From assembly GCA_029259535.1 (NCBI GenBank), contig JAPHEF010000004.1, forward strand, positions 1 through 64,000: a stretch of DNA of 64,000 nt. Direction: 5' to 3'. Shown piece after piece: positions 1 to 8,723 of this stretch. Within the stretch, counting starts at the first letter, position 1. Each line of letters opens with the position of its first letter. The stretch is from Alkanophaga liquidiphilum. GTDB taxonomy: Archaea > Halobacteriota > Syntropharchaeia > Alkanophagales > B39-G2. The notes below the pieces were generated by a model. The model made no database searches. It was given only the letters and a program-made list of their open reading frames with translations, and was not told where the DNA came from. A program made the translations under genes and the position numbers.

Positions 1-502
1 AAAGAATTTAACATCTTTGAAAGGAACAAAGTGTCCATAGAAATAAAACTTACAGCAATAGCAATGTATCTCCTCTCATCAAGCCTTAGAAGAATCGCTT
101 TACTCTTAGATGTTGGTAAATCAACATAACTGGACCGACAGATTCAAGGATGTTCTTGACTCTGAAAGAAAAGAAGAAGTGAAGAAGGTCGCAATAGCTC
201 GAATTGCTGTTGATATGCGAGGTCGAAGAGCTGATTTTGGACAGAGGAGGACCATGGTATAGAGATGCCTTGCAGCGTTTAGGCGTCAGATTCAGACATG
301 AAACTCTTGGAGAGAGGAGTTTGGTTGAATCCGTCTTTAGCTCCTTCAAGCAGAGAGCTAAGACATTCTTCTGCTCGCTGTTAATTTCAGGAAGAGAGAG
401 AAAAAATTTGGAAGTTTAAGGAGGAGAAGAGCTTTAGAATGCTGGGATAGGTTCTGCAGGATGTTCGTATTTTACTTCAATGTGATGAGGTGGTGTTATT
501 AG
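1..502 (+). pseudogene. Degenerate DDE transposase (IS6-like), 5' end outside window
   Basis: Three short reading-frame pieces together resemble an archaeal IS6-type DDE transposase. Frame 1 (1-126) gives the N-terminal helix-turn-helix region with IEIKLTAIAMYLL and SLRRIA. Frame 3 (204-419) gives a GGPWYRDALQRLG segment with the conserved GERSLVES glutamate region. Frame 2 (419-502) gives the C-terminal tail ending FVFYFNVMRWCY. The middle, where the first catalytic aspartate would lie, is missing and the frames do not join, so no working transposase is made. The family assignment rests on motif memory only. Confidence 0.6.
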
Positions 503-1026
503 GACACGTCGAGTGGCTCAACAAGCATCCAAGGGAGAAAAGTTACCTCGCCCACCGGATAGGAGGAAGGAAAAATAGGACTCAAAGCTTTATGTTCGAC
601 TGGTTGAACGGCGGCGCCGCCATATACTGGACGCTCGCGCAGTATCCGAATCCGATGCCGCTGTCGACGCTTTTGAGCGACGACTCCGAGGGCGAGCACA
701 CGCTCGACATCACACGTTTGGTTTTCAGGCAGCGGCGCCAGAACCGCGGGATGGGGGAGTGGAAGGTGCTTTCGAGGAACACACGGCAGCAAATACGCTA
801 CCCGCTCGTGATAAAGCCGCTTCGGCTCAAGAGCGAGCACGCGGTCTACGGGGAGGTTTTCGGCGCCGAGGAGTGCCGCCCGCTCGCACCCCCGGATATC
901 TGGCGCACGCACAGGTATGAACCTTGGTTAGCATTGCTCAATGAACTTCTAACGGGGACCGGGCTCTGGCGGCTATGGGCGTGGCATTCGATAGATGAGG
1001 GCGTTGCGTCCATTTACGGTGTATAA
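490..1026 (+). CDS. Hypothetical protein, possibly a truncated remnant
   Basis: This is a 178-codon open frame beginning at a GTG inside the tail of the broken transposase. From about base 590 codon choice and G+C rise to the level of the good genes here (GGC, CTC, GAG and ATA are frequent). The product has many Trp, Tyr and Arg residues, no membrane segment and no motif I recognise. The first 30 or so residues have a different base composition and may be fortuitous read-through from transposon DNA into an older coding fragment. It stands alone between two mobile-element remnants. It may be the C-terminal part of an interrupted gene. Confidence 0.35.
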   Translation: MVLLGHVEWLNKHPREKSYLAHRIGGRKNRTQSFMFDWLNGGAAIYWTLAQYPNPMPLSTLLSDDSEGEHTLDITRLVFRQRRQNRGMGEWKVLSRNTRQQIRYPLVIKPLRLKSEHAVYGEVFGAEECRPLAPPDIWRTHRYEPWLALLNELLTGTGLWRLWAWHSIDEGVASIYGV

Positions 1027-1295
1027 AGGAGGCGGTGGCAGTCGGTTTCCTGTAGTTAAAGAATACCGTTGTGCTTTTCGATATTAAAAACGAAATGGAG
1101 AGAGCAGCGAGACATCATGGGCGTTCGACAAATATTACCAGCGGTGCACGAACGAGAGCGCTTGTGTGCTTCAACTGGTAACTGCACAAGCTTATTTACA
1201 AAATGTCGCTAAGAAAGCCCCACTCTTCAGAGCGGGGATGAATGAGGGGAGGTGGGTGGGAAAGTTTTTATACTTTGAAGCATGTATAAAGAACG

Positions 1296-2343
1296 ATGGA
1301 AATAACAAAGACCATCAAGTGCAAGCTCATAGGTCTGACAAAGAGGAAGCTTGAGCTACTTATCAAGAATACGATAATTTTCAACACTACTTAAAGACTG
1401 GGGAAGACAGGGGAGTTTATTCTGCCACGAAACAGCAAGGGAAGAGAACTTATCGAAAGATTGACCCTAACAAAGAATATCCACTTATCATAAGAAAAGA
1501 CCTGATGGATATTCGCAAAACCAATAACCAACTCGCCAAATACTGGACTCGTATACCTATTCACGGTGTTAGAGGCGGTATTAAGGTTGCTTCAGCTCAT
1601 CAGCCGCTCAACTTCGAGGAGTGGGGAATTTGTGGCTCTAAACTCGTTAGAAAGAATGGTGAGTTCTACCTCCACGTCACAGTTAAGAGGAAAGTTGAAC
1701 TCAGAAAGGAATACTCATCCATCATAGCCATCGATATGGGAGCAAGGTGGGTAGCTGTGTCGGTGGCACAGCACCGCAGCAAACCAAAGTTCACGGCAGA
1801 AAAGTGAGGGAGGTTCGTGGAAAGTATTTCTGGTTAAGGAGAAAGCTTGGCAGAGAAAAGAAGCTTAAAGCGATAAAGAAGATTGGACACAAGGAAAGAA
1901 GAATCGTAAATGTTGAACTCCACAAGATAGCAAAAGACATCGTTGATGAGGCAGAGAAGCACCACGCAATAATAGCGATAGGTAACCTAAACGGAGTCAG
2001 GAACAAGAATAAAGGAAAAAAGGTGAACAGAAGGGTAAATTCGATGCCATTTTACCGCTTGAAGGAGTATATCAAGTATAAAGCCCTTGAGAGAGGAATT
2101 GCAGTGATAGAAGTTTCAGAGTTAAACACATCGAAACAATGTTCAAGATGTGGTTCAATGAACACCAAAAGGCCATCTCAAGGAGTTTTTATCTGCAAGG
2201 ATTGTAGCTACCAGATTAATGCCGATGTGAACGGAGCTAAAAATATATTGAAACGAGCCGTGGGCTATATGCTCATGGCAGGGGCTGCGTGCTCAGCCCG
2301 ACGGGGAGCGCAGGTTCGTCTTGCACACTCCCCAACCTCTTAA
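1296..2343 (+). pseudogene. tnpB: tnpB (IS1341/IS605-type RNA-guided nuclease), two frameshifts
   Basis: Joined reading frames give a full TnpB of about 345 residues: start ATG 1296 (MEITKTIKCKLIGLTKRK), a -1 shift near 1365 (LLIK to EYDNFQHYLK), and a second -1 shift in an A-run near 1800-1804 (FTAEK to VREVRGKYFW). RuvC motifs are visible: AIDMGARW (first Asp), GNLNGVRN (second motif, where TnpBs usually have a Glu and this one has Gly) and ADVNGAKN (last Asp). A four-cysteine zinc finger (CSRCG and CKDC) lies between the last two. Two frameshifts in an otherwise well kept sequence imply recent inactivation or sequencing error in homopolymers. Confidence 0.75.
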
Positions 2344-2381
2344 GCTTCACGGTGGAAGCCCCGACTCGGGGAGGAGGTCAC
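2270..2381 (+). ncRNA. Candidate omega-RNA / right-end structured RNA of the tnpB element
   Basis: TnpB guide RNAs are made from the 3' end of tnpB plus the element's right end. This stretch matches a stand-alone copy at 50019-50136, including CAGCCCGACGGGG, CCCCAACCTC and GGAGGTCAC, although the second copy has no tnpB. Conservation of a non-coding stretch apart from its gene supports an RNA or DNA-structure role. Transcription is not shown by sequence alone. Confidence 0.4.
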
Positions 2382-2451
2382 CAATGTTGCCCCTTCGTCG
2401 CACGAACACAGTGGCATGCGGGCAACTTTTTCATAGTCGCTCCCTTCACAA

Positions 2452-2711
2452 GTGAACTACCACCCGTTAAAACGAGTGGCTTCCCCCAGATAAACACACC
2501 ACTACGGCTGGGGTCGGGCGGTTCACGAGCCCCGCTGCCACCCATCTCACCTTCCTCAAAGCAGGAAGTCTCTTGATGAGTGGCACATTTTCCTTGCACA
2601 GGGGATACCTGTGCTTGAAAATAATATGCATTCAAAGTATTTAAGGATTTTCCCTCCCGCCTCCCCTAATTCACCCACCGATGAAATCGGTGGTCCTCTT
2701 AGCGACATTTT
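2452..2711 (-). mobile_element. 260-bp tnpB-less IS200/IS605-type element (PATE/MITE-like)
   Basis: On the minus strand it opens with AAAATGTCGCTAAG (2711), the same left end as the element at 1200. A different hairpin arm follows (ACCACCGATTTCATCGGTGG), then GGGGAGG and a tnpB-type promoter segment. It closes with GAAGCCACTCGTTTTAACG and GGTGGTAGTTCAC at 2452. The last part is the same type of right-end hairpin as in the copies at 20081 and 40047. The tnpB gene is absent, leaving ends only. Short open frames inside it are not believable genes. It lies head-to-head with the tnpB element. Confidence 0.6.
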
Positions 2712-2753
2712 ATAGATAATATAATGCATGCGATTTAGCGACCTTGAAAGCTC

Positions 2754-3149
2754 TTACTTTTTGATAGTCACCCACTTGTCCTCATCTTCCCAGACGCGCA
2801 CCATCACGACCTCGACGCCAAGCCTTTTCTGCTTGGCGAGCTGAGCGGCGTTCTCAAGGATGAAAATGGCGATGTTCTCGCTCGTCGGGTTCTCCAGAAC
2901 TTCATTCAAATATTTATGGTCAAGAGCATCGAGGACGCCGCGCACGACACTTTTGAGCTGCGAGAAGTCGGCAACCATGCCGTTCTCTCTCTGCTCGCCC
3001 TCAAACATCACCTCCACCTTATATGTATGCCCGTGGAGCTCCTTGCATTTTCCCTCATGCCGAGGTAGCCTGTGCGCAGCACTAAATCTTGCCGTGACGC
3101 CAAGCTTAAACCTTTGCCGCACACCGCTCTGTAGCTCGTTGCCACGCAT
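2754..3149 (-). CDS. queD: 6-pyruvoyl-tetrahydropterin synthase / QueD-family protein
   Basis: A 131-residue protein of the small tunnelling-fold family that converts dihydroneopterin triphosphate to 6-carboxy- or 6-pyruvoyl-tetrahydropterin. This feeds archaeosine/queuosine-type or pterin pathways. Zinc ligands are visible in FSAAHRL and HGHTY; the preceding GKCKELHGH holds the likely catalytic cysteine, and DHKYLNE plus the PTSENIA segment complete the active site. It follows aIF6 by 20 nt in the same direction and is probably transcribed with it. Archaea use several PTPS-family branches, so the exact product is not certain from sequence. Confidence 0.8.
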   Translation of the reverse strand: MRGNELQSGVRQRFKLGVTARFSAAHRLPRHEGKCKELHGHTYKVEVMFEGEQRENGMVADFSQLKSVVRGVLDALDHKYLNEVLENPTSENIAIFILENAAQLAKQKRLGVEVVMVRVWEDEDKWVTIKK

Positions 3150-3169
3150 CCACTCTCACTCAATTAAAG

Positions 3170-3850
3170 TCAAACGAAGCCAAGTGCACTTTCGATGACT
3201 CCAAGCTCTATACCCGAAGTTTCGTCGCCAACGGCGTAGCCTTTGCTATTTGCGACGAGCGCAGCTCCGACGAACGGCGATCCGAAATTCACGCTCCCAA
3301 CCTCCGCAGACAGTCCGAAAATCTCCTCAAGGAACTCAAGCTCTTCAGCACTTGCATCCTTGTGTGCCAAAATTCCTTTGTTCGTCGCAACCGCCGCCAT
3401 CCCGACGTTCTTCACGCTTGCCACCGTTCCCCGATAAACACGCACCTTCAGGTTCCTCTTAAGAAAGTCAACGGCTCGCTCCGAAAGTTCCGGATGCACT
3501 AATGCAACTTCGTCGTTCATTAGGATTATAGCACCGACCGCACTAAGCTTGTCAGGAAGCCGCCACACTTCCAACCCTGTCTCCTTCCTCAGTGCTTCGA
3601 CTTCCTCGTCCAAGGCATAAGGCGTCACTACAAGTCCCCGAGAGTTGCCGACAACAAACAGCCCCACCAAAATACTCTCTCCAACGAAAACTTTTACTGC
3701 CTTGGTCCTAAGGGCTTCCTCTAAGCCTCTTACAAGCTTTTCATTAACATAGGCGGGCAGGAACACGAAATCCTCGGTGCATGTCACAAAAACTCCTATA
3801 TCTGGACTGCCATCAACGCTGAAAAGCCTCTTTACCCCCTTTTTTGCCAT
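3170..3850 (-). CDS. eif6: Translation initiation factor 6 (aIF6)
   Basis: Ribosome anti-association factor that binds the large subunit. The five-fold pseudo-repeat of the pentein fold shows as repeated G-x-LVV/GLF/GMAAVATNKG segments, beginning LFSVDGSPDIGVFV and ending with a GYAVGDETSGIELG block. I start at ATG 3850, which has GTGAGG about 8 nt upstream and gives the usual length of about 226 residues. An upstream in-frame start would overlap rpl31e and add residues absent from the family. Part of the conserved archaeal rpl39e-rpl31e-eif6 group. Confidence 0.92.
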   Translation of the reverse strand: MAKKGVKRLFSVDGSPDIGVFVTCTEDFVFLPAYVNEKLVRGLEEALRTKAVKVFVGESILVGLFVVGNSRGLVVTPYALDEEVEALRKETGLEVWRLPDKLSAVGAIILMNDEVALVHPELSERAVDFLKRNLKVRVYRGTVASVKNVGMAAVATNKGILAHKDASAEELEFLEEIFGLSAEVGSVNFGSPFVGAALVANSKGYAVGDETSGIELGVIESALGFV

Positions 3851-3866
3851 TACTTGCCTCACGTTT

Positions 3867-4124
3867 TCATTCCACGAGTGTTGCCCTCGCCACGCCGTCC
3901 TCAAGCCTCACTCTTACTCTTATCTTGTGCGGCGGCTTCTGGGCGCCACGCTCCCAAATCTTCTCGTTCACCGAGTTATCTAAAAGGACTATATCTGCCT
4001 TCGTGTGCCGCATCAGAAATTCACGCACCGCCTTCACCGCCTTCTCGCTCCTTCGCCATCTCGGCGCCTTCAAAAACTCTCGGCGTAACGGTATCGTGTA
4101 TATTCGCTCTTCGCCTTCCCTCAT
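3867..4124 (-). CDS. rpl31e: Large ribosomal subunit protein L31e
   Basis: An 85-residue basic ribosomal protein of the archaeal/eukaryal L31e family. It begins MREGEERIYTIPLRREF and contains PRWRRSEKAVKAVREFLMRH and the C-terminal KIRVRVRLEDG strand. It starts 9 nt after rpl39e with a GGTGGT ribosome binding site and is followed 16 nt later by aIF6. This is the usual archaeal gene order. Confidence 0.93.
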   Translation of the reverse strand: MREGEERIYTIPLRREFLKAPRWRRSEKAVKAVREFLMRHTKADIVLLDNSVNEKIWERGAQKPPHKIRVRVRLEDGVARATLVE

Positions 4125-4133
4125 ACCACCACC

Positions 4134-4286
4134 TTAAAGCTTTAACTTCGTCCGTCTCCAGTGTCGCCGCTTCGGGTGCGTCATGACTTCCCTGCTCGTC
4201 CTGAGGATTACCCATGCCGGCACTCGCCTATTCTGCTTCAACGCTTTCGCAAGCTTCAGCTTCTTGCCCACCGTCTTTTTGCCCAT
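4134..4286 (-). CDS. rpl39e: Large ribosomal subunit protein L39e
   Basis: A 50-residue, very basic protein reading MGKKTVGKKLKLAKALKQ and then NRRVPAWV...MTHPKRRHWRRTKLKL, the L39e signature. It has a strong AGGAGAG site 4 nt before the ATG. A TATA-like AAATATTTTTAAA sits just upstream (about 4306-4318) at the very end of the preceding mutase gene, so the ribosomal group probably has its own promoter. Confidence 0.93.
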   Translation of the reverse strand: MGKKTVGKKLKLAKALKQNRRVPAWVILRTSREVMTHPKRRHWRRTKLKL

Positions 4287-4319
4287 TTCTCTCCTTTTAA
4301 AATTGAGGTTTAAAAATAT

Positions 4320-6026
4320 TTAGATGATGACGGGCTCTGTGTATTCGCCGTAGAGCTCCCTAAGGACGTCCATGATTTCGCCGACCGTTGCGTAGGCTTT
4401 GATTGCCTCGAGGATGTAAGGCAGCGTGTTCTCGCCCTTGTCCGCTGCAGCTTTTAAGTTCTCAAGGCTCTCCCGCCAGCGGTGCTCGTCCCGCTCCTCC
4501 CGCACTTTTTTCAGCCGTGCAATCTGCCGCTCCTCAACCTCAGGTCCGATGTAGAGGATTTCAGGGACCTCAAGCTCCTCGGTTGCGAACTCGTTCACGC
4601 CCACAATGATTATATCCTTGCTCTCCACACGCTTCTGATATTCGTAAGCAGAGTCTGCGATTTCCTTCTGGAAATAGCCTCTTTTTATGCCCTCAATGAC
4701 GCCGTCAAGCACGCTACCGTCGCCCATCTCCTTTATCTTCTCAAAATACTCGTTCGCCTCCTTTTCTATCTGCGAGGTGAGCGCTTCGACATAGTAGGAG
4801 CCGCCGAGCGGGTCGACAACGTGCGTCACGCCGCTCTCGTGGGCGATGACCTGCTGCGTGCGCAGCGCAATCGTAACTGCTAGTTCCGTCGGCAAGCACA
4901 AAGCTTCGTCGTAAGAATTCGTATGCAACGACTGGCAGCCGCCCAAGACAGCGGCGAGCGCTTGGATTGTCGTCCTCACGATGTTCACGAGTGGCTGCTG
5001 GGCGGTCAGCGAGCAGCCGGCGTTCTGCACGTGGAACCTCAGCATCCACGACCTCGGGTTTTGCGCGCCAGCCTCCTCACGCATGTAGCGTGCCCAGATT
5101 CTTCTTGCCGCCCTGAATTTTGCAATCTCCTCGAAGAAGTCGTTGTGGCAGTTGAAGAAGAAGCTCAGGCGGGGAGCGAACTTATCCACAGGCAGGTTCC
5201 TGCGGATGCCCGCCTCGACATACGCCATGCCGTCTGCAAGTGTGAATGCAAGTTCCTGAACGGCGGTCGCCCCTGCTTCTCGAATGTGGTAGCCGCTTAT
5301 CGAAATCGTGTTCCACTTCGGCACTTTGCCCCAGACCGAGCAGAACTCCATCGTGTCAACGATGAGATTCACCGATGGCTCTGGTGGGAAAATATATTCC
5401 TTTTGCGCAATGTATTCTTTCAAAATGTCGTTCTGGACGGTGCCGCCGATTTGCGTTGACGGCACGCCTTGCTTCTCCGCCACTGCTATATACATCGCAA
5501 GAAGGACGTTCGCCGGCGAGTTTATCGTCATCGATGTCGTCACCTCGCCCAGCGGGATGCCGTCGAAGATTATTTCCATGTCCTTGAGCGAGTCGACGGC
5601 GACACCACACTTCCCCACCTCGCCACGAGAAAGCGGATGATCGGAATCACGCCCCATGAGTGTCGGGAGGTCGAAAGCTACGCTCAAGCCAGTTTGTCCG
5701 TTCTCCAAGAGGTATTTGTAGCGCTCGTTGGTGTCTTCGGCGGTCCCGAAGCCCGCAAACTGCCGCATCGTGAACAGACGTCCTCGATACATCGTCGCAT
5801 GTATGCCTCGGGTGAACGGGTATTCGCCGGGGAAGCCGATGTCCCGCAGATAATCAATGTCTGCAACATCTAACGGCGTGTAGAGCCTTTTTACTTCTCT
5901 ACTCGATGTCGTGGACGTGAACTTCTTCTTGCGCTCCGATTTTGCTCTTAACGCCCCTCTGAGACACGTCTCTTCCCATGCCCGCAATTTCCTCTCTATT
6001 TCTTTTAAGTCCGTCTCGCTTAACAC
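4320..6026 (-). CDS. mcmA1: Methylmalonyl-CoA mutase, large (catalytic) subunit
   Basis: Catalyses interconversion of methylmalonyl-CoA and succinyl-CoA with adenosylcobalamin, linking propionyl-CoA and odd or branched acyl-CoA degradation to central metabolism. The 568 residues match the stand-alone catalytic subunit: YPFTRGIHATMYRGR, TMRQFAGFGTAEDTNERY, VAFDLPTLMGRDSD, MTINSPA, GTVQNDILKEYIAQ, ISISGYHIREAGA and GGCQSLHTNSYDEAL. The cobalamin-binding domain (DxHxxG) is absent, as in archaea where it is a separate small protein. That subunit, the epimerase and the MeaB-type chaperone are not in this window. Upstream in the same direction lie a HAD phosphatase and hisH. Confidence 0.93.
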   Translation of the reverse strand: MLSETDLKEIERKLRAWEETCLRGALRAKSERKKKFTSTTSSREVKRLYTPLDVADIDYLRDIGFPGEYPFTRGIHATMYRGRLFTMRQFAGFGTAEDTNERYKYLLENGQTGLSVAFDLPTLMGRDSDHPLSRGEVGKCGVAVDSLKDMEIIFDGIPLGEVTTSMTINSPANVLLAMYIAVAEKQGVPSTQIGGTVQNDILKEYIAQKEYIFPPEPSVNLIVDTMEFCSVWGKVPKWNTISISGYHIREAGATAVQELAFTLADGMAYVEAGIRRNLPVDKFAPRLSFFFNCHNDFFEEIAKFRAARRIWARYMREEAGAQNPRSWMLRFHVQNAGCSLTAQQPLVNIVRTTIQALAAVLGGCQSLHTNSYDEALCLPTELAVTIALRTQQVIAHESGVTHVVDPLGGSYYVEALTSQIEKEANEYFEKIKEMGDGSVLDGVIEGIKRGYFQKEIADSAYEYQKRVESKDIIIVGVNEFATEELEVPEILYIGPEVEERQIARLKKVREERDEHRWRESLENLKAAADKGENTLPYILEAIKAYATVGEIMDVLRELYGEYTEPVII

Positions 6027-6113
6027 GACGCACCCCCTCGCTTAGCTCTTCTCATGTTAGACGCCGCCGCTTATAAAACTTCGGAGATGCAAGCGGCGGG
6101 TTTGATGCCTTAG

Positions 6114-6770
6114 CTACCCGGGGCGAAGAATATCCAAAAGTTCTTCAAGGCTCTTTATCACGAACGTTCCGCACCTTTCGTCTCGTCTGTCCAAGAAAAA
6201 GGCATTTATTCCCACTTTTCTCGGATTCAAGAAATCGAAGACCCAGTGGTCGCCGACGTGCACGACCTCCTGCGGCTTGACCTTTAAAATTTCGCAGACT
6301 CTCAAGTAGAAGCCGTTAGATTTTTTCACCTGCCTGAAGTCTGAAACTGCCGAGAATATTCTTGAAAAGTAATGCTTCACGTCGGCTATCTGCACATTTA
6401 TGAATTCTCTTGCGGCGTTCGAACACACGATCAGCTCATAGCCAGCTGCGCTAAGCTCCTGAAGCACGCCCTCGACCTCCGGATACACCCGTATCTCATG
6501 CTTAAACCTCTCAAAAATCTTCTCGTAGCTCACATCCAACTGGAAACGCCGCAGCCAGTAATCTATGAGATACCACTCTATCGAGTTCTCTCCTACCTCC
6601 TCATACGCACTCATCACCATTTTAAGGGCGTCCTCAAAGCTCGTATTATGCGTCTCTGCGTAGATTTCTGGAATGCCCCGCAGCCACACTGCGTCCACGA
6701 ACTTCTTGTCGGTCAAAGTGCCGTCAACGTCGAACGACACGACACGCACGCCCCTGAGCCGCTCATGCAT
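6114..6770 (-). CDS. HAD-superfamily hydrolase
   Basis: Probable phosphatase. Motif I is SFDVDGTLTDK, motif II is VCSNA, and motifs III/IV are K near VKKSNG and VGDHWVFDFLNPRKVG. A helical cap insertion lies between motifs I and II (about residues 25-110). I choose ATG 6770 because AGGAGAG lies 7 nt upstream. A longer in-frame start would overlap the end of hisH. Substrate cannot be told. Adjacent to hisH, but no other histidine gene is present. Confidence 0.85.
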   Translation of the reverse strand: MHERLRGVRVVSFDVDGTLTDKKFVDAVWLRGIPEIYAETHNTSFEDALKMVMSAYEEVGENSIEWYLIDYWLRRFQLDVSYEKIFERFKHEIRVYPEVEGVLQELSAAGYELIVCSNAAREFINVQIADVKHYFSRIFSAVSDFRQVKKSNGFYLRVCEILKVKPQEVVHVGDHWVFDFLNPRKVGINAFFLDRRDERCGTFVIKSLEELLDILRPG

Positions 6771-6789
6771 AGCCGTCTCTCCTAAGCGT

Positions 6790-7395
6790 CTAACTCCGAC
6801 ACACTCGTACAAAGTTCTCCAAAACCCTCAATCCCTTCCTCCCAGACTTCTCGGGGTGGAACTGCGTTGCGTAGACGTTCTTCTCTTGGATCACCGCCAC
6901 GACGGTGCCACCGTAGTCGGTGACTGCGACGACGCACCGCGCATCCTCAGGAATACAGTGGTAGGAGTGGACAAAGTAAAAATAGTCCCCATCTTTTATC
7001 CCACCCAAGATTGGCGTCTCTTTCAAAATACGTAGCGAGTTCCAGCCCATGTGCGGCGTCGTCACGTCGCTTGGCAACCGCACCACGCTCCCCTTCAGCA
7101 CGGAAAGACCGTGACCGCCGCTTTCCTCGCTGCTTTCGAAGAACATTTGCATGCCGAGGCAAATCCCAAGCACGGGCGTCCCCGAGCGCAGCATCTCAAA
7201 GAATACGTCTTCAAAAACTTTGAAATTTTTAACACCGTCGCCGAAGGCGCCAACTCCCGGAATAACAATGCCGTCTGCCTCTCTAAGTCTTGCGACTGCG
7301 GAGCCGTCCACGAGCACGGGCTCGCCGCCAGCCTTTTTGATGCCGTTGTATATGCTGAAAAGGTTACCCATCTTGTAATCTATTATTGCTATCAT
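6790..7395 (-). CDS. hisH: Imidazole glycerol phosphate synthase, glutaminase subunit HisH
   Basis: Class I glutamine amidotransferase subunit that supplies ammonia to HisF in histidine synthesis. The nucleophile is in GICLGMQMFFESSEE, the oxyanion strand is GVGAFGDGV, and the His-Glu pair is QFHPEKSG. About 200 residues, normal for the family. I prefer the ATG at 7395 (MIAIIDYKMGNL); in-frame ATG 7404 and GTG 7410 are alternatives. No other his gene is in the window. Confidence 0.9.
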   Translation of the reverse strand: MIAIIDYKMGNLFSIYNGIKKAGGEPVLVDGSAVARLREADGIVIPGVGAFGDGVKNFKVFEDVFFEMLRSGTPVLGICLGMQMFFESSEESGGHGLSVLKGSVVRLPSDVTTPHMGWNSLRILKETPILGGIKDGDYFYFVHSYHCIPEDARCVVAVTDYGGTVVAVIQEKNVYATQFHPEKSGRKGLRVLENFVRVCRS

Positions 7396-7511
7396 ATTTC
7401 TCATCGCCACTGATGACTTTCTGCGGTTAAGGCTTTTCGGTCTCGCTTCGTCCCGTAGATGCCCTCGACGTGGATAACTAAGATTAATAATGATAATAAA
7501 TCCGAGGTGGT

Positions 7512-8666
7512 ATGATGAACTTCGAGCTTACTGATGAACAGAAAGAGGTGAAGAACGCCGCTCGTGAGTTTGCGGAGAAGGAGTTTTCGAGGGAGCTTGC
7601 GCTCGAGTGTGAGGAGCAAGGGCGTTTCCCGCACGGGCTTTGGAAGAAGGCAGCGGACCTCGGCTTCATCGGCATAAACATACCTGAGGAATACGGCGGG
7701 CAGGGCATGGGGCTTCTTGAGAAGGTTCTCGTGCTGGAGGAGTTTTTCAGGGCAGACCCCAGCCTCGGCTTCATATATATTACGACGTTCGGCTCGGAGC
7801 TAATCCTGAACAACGGAACCGAGGAGCAAAAGAAAAAATACATTACGCCCATCGCACGAGGCGAGGCGATGATGGGCATGGCGGTCACTGAGCCCGAGCA
7901 CGGCTCTGATATCCTAAAGCTCGACACAGTCGCCGTTAAAGATGGTGACGAGTGGGTGATTAACGGCACGAAAACGTTTATTTCGAACGGACCCGTAGCC
8001 GATTGGCTCGTGGTCGTGTGCCAGACCGACCCCGAAGCGAAGCCTCCTTATCGAGGGCAAAGCATGTTCATCGTAGAGACAAACTGTGATGGCTTCGAGG
8101 CTGTGGAGCTTAAGGGCAAGATGGGCATGCACCTCATAAAAACCAGCGAACTTTATTTTAACGATGTGAGAGTGCCTGCGGAGAACTTGCTTGGCGAAGA
8201 AAACAAGGGTTTCTACCAGCTGCTCGGCATGCTTAATGAGACGAGGACGGGCTTGGCGGCGAGGTGCATCGGCATCGCCCAAGGCGCCTTAGAGCGTTCC
8301 GTCAGATACGCGCGGCAAAGGAAGCAGTTCGGACGCCCGATCATAGAGTTCCAAGCGATACAGCACAAGCTTGCGGAGATGGCAACGAAAGTCGAGGCGG
8401 CTCGCCTCCTGACATATCAGGCAGCGTGGTTCTTCGACCAAGGGAAGCCCGACCCCATGCTGACGTCAATGGCTAAGTATTATGCATCGAGAACCGCAGT
8501 TGAAGTGAGCAACGATGCAATCCAAGTGCACGGCGGCTACGGCTACTTCGCAGAATACGACGTCGAGCGCTGCTTCCGCAATGCAAGAATCGCAGAAATC
8601 ACCGAAGGAACCTCAGAAATCCAGAAAAACACGATTGCTTCGATGCTTAAGAAGAGAATACGTTAG
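7512..8666 (+). CDS. Acyl-CoA dehydrogenase
   Basis: FAD-dependent alpha,beta-dehydrogenation of an acyl-CoA, electrons passing to ETF. The 384-residue protein has the N-terminal helical domain, the beta-domain motif GMAVTEPEHGSDI, the FAD/adenine segment RKQFGRPIIEFQAIQHKLAEM, VHGGYGY and the C-terminal ITEGTSEIQKN in which Glu is the usual catalytic base. The start follows GAGGTGGT directly, with ATGATG giving 7512 or 7515. It is monocistronic and divergent from hisH. Chain-length preference cannot be read reliably. Together with etfB at 62.6 kb it supports a beta-oxidation-type metabolism. Confidence 0.93.
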   Translation: MMNFELTDEQKEVKNAAREFAEKEFSRELALECEEQGRFPHGLWKKAADLGFIGINIPEEYGGQGMGLLEKVLVLEEFFRADPSLGFIYITTFGSELILNNGTEEQKKKYITPIARGEAMMGMAVTEPEHGSDILKLDTVAVKDGDEWVINGTKTFISNGPVADWLVVVCQTDPEAKPPYRGQSMFIVETNCDGFEAVELKGKMGMHLIKTSELYFNDVRVPAENLLGEENKGFYQLLGMLNETRTGLAARCIGIAQGALERSVRYARQRKQFGRPIIEFQAIQHKLAEMATKVEAARLLTYQAAWFFDQGKPDPMLTSMAKYYASRTAVEVSNDAIQVHGGYGYFAEYDVERCFRNARIAEITEGTSEIQKNTIASMLKKRIR

Positions 8667-8723
8667 CGGTCTGATGTCGACGGCGTAGCTCCTTATCTGA
8701 AAACTTCGACCCAGCCCAGAACT

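Larger units (their letters stand above)
1200..2381 (+). mobile_element. IS200/IS605-type (tnpB-only) insertion element, decayed
   Basis: The left end starts AAAATGTCGCTAAG at 1200 directly after TTAC. It contains a hairpin (GCCCCACTCTTCAGAGCGGGG, 1217-1237) and a TATA-like tnpB promoter (about 1268). The right end has a second hairpin (GCCCCGACTCGGGG, 2358-2371) and finishes at GGAGGTCAC, 2381. Subterminal hairpins without long terminal inverted repeats, and a tnpB gene between them, are the hallmark of IS200/IS605-family elements. No tnpA (Y1 transposase) is present, so it would need one in trans. The same left end recurs inverted at 2711 and the same right end recurs at 50019-50136. Confidence 0.7.

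Noticed and set aside
499..912. Long minus-strand open frame antisense to the hypothetical ORF at 490
   Set aside because: The plus strand shows genome-like codon choice; the minus frame is Arg/Pro/Leu-rich, typical of a shadow in G+C-rich DNA.
2289..2635. Open frames on both strands between the tnpB end and 2635
   Set aside because: They lie in hairpin ends of mobile elements, are rich in Ser/Pro/Gly and match nothing; explained by element structure.
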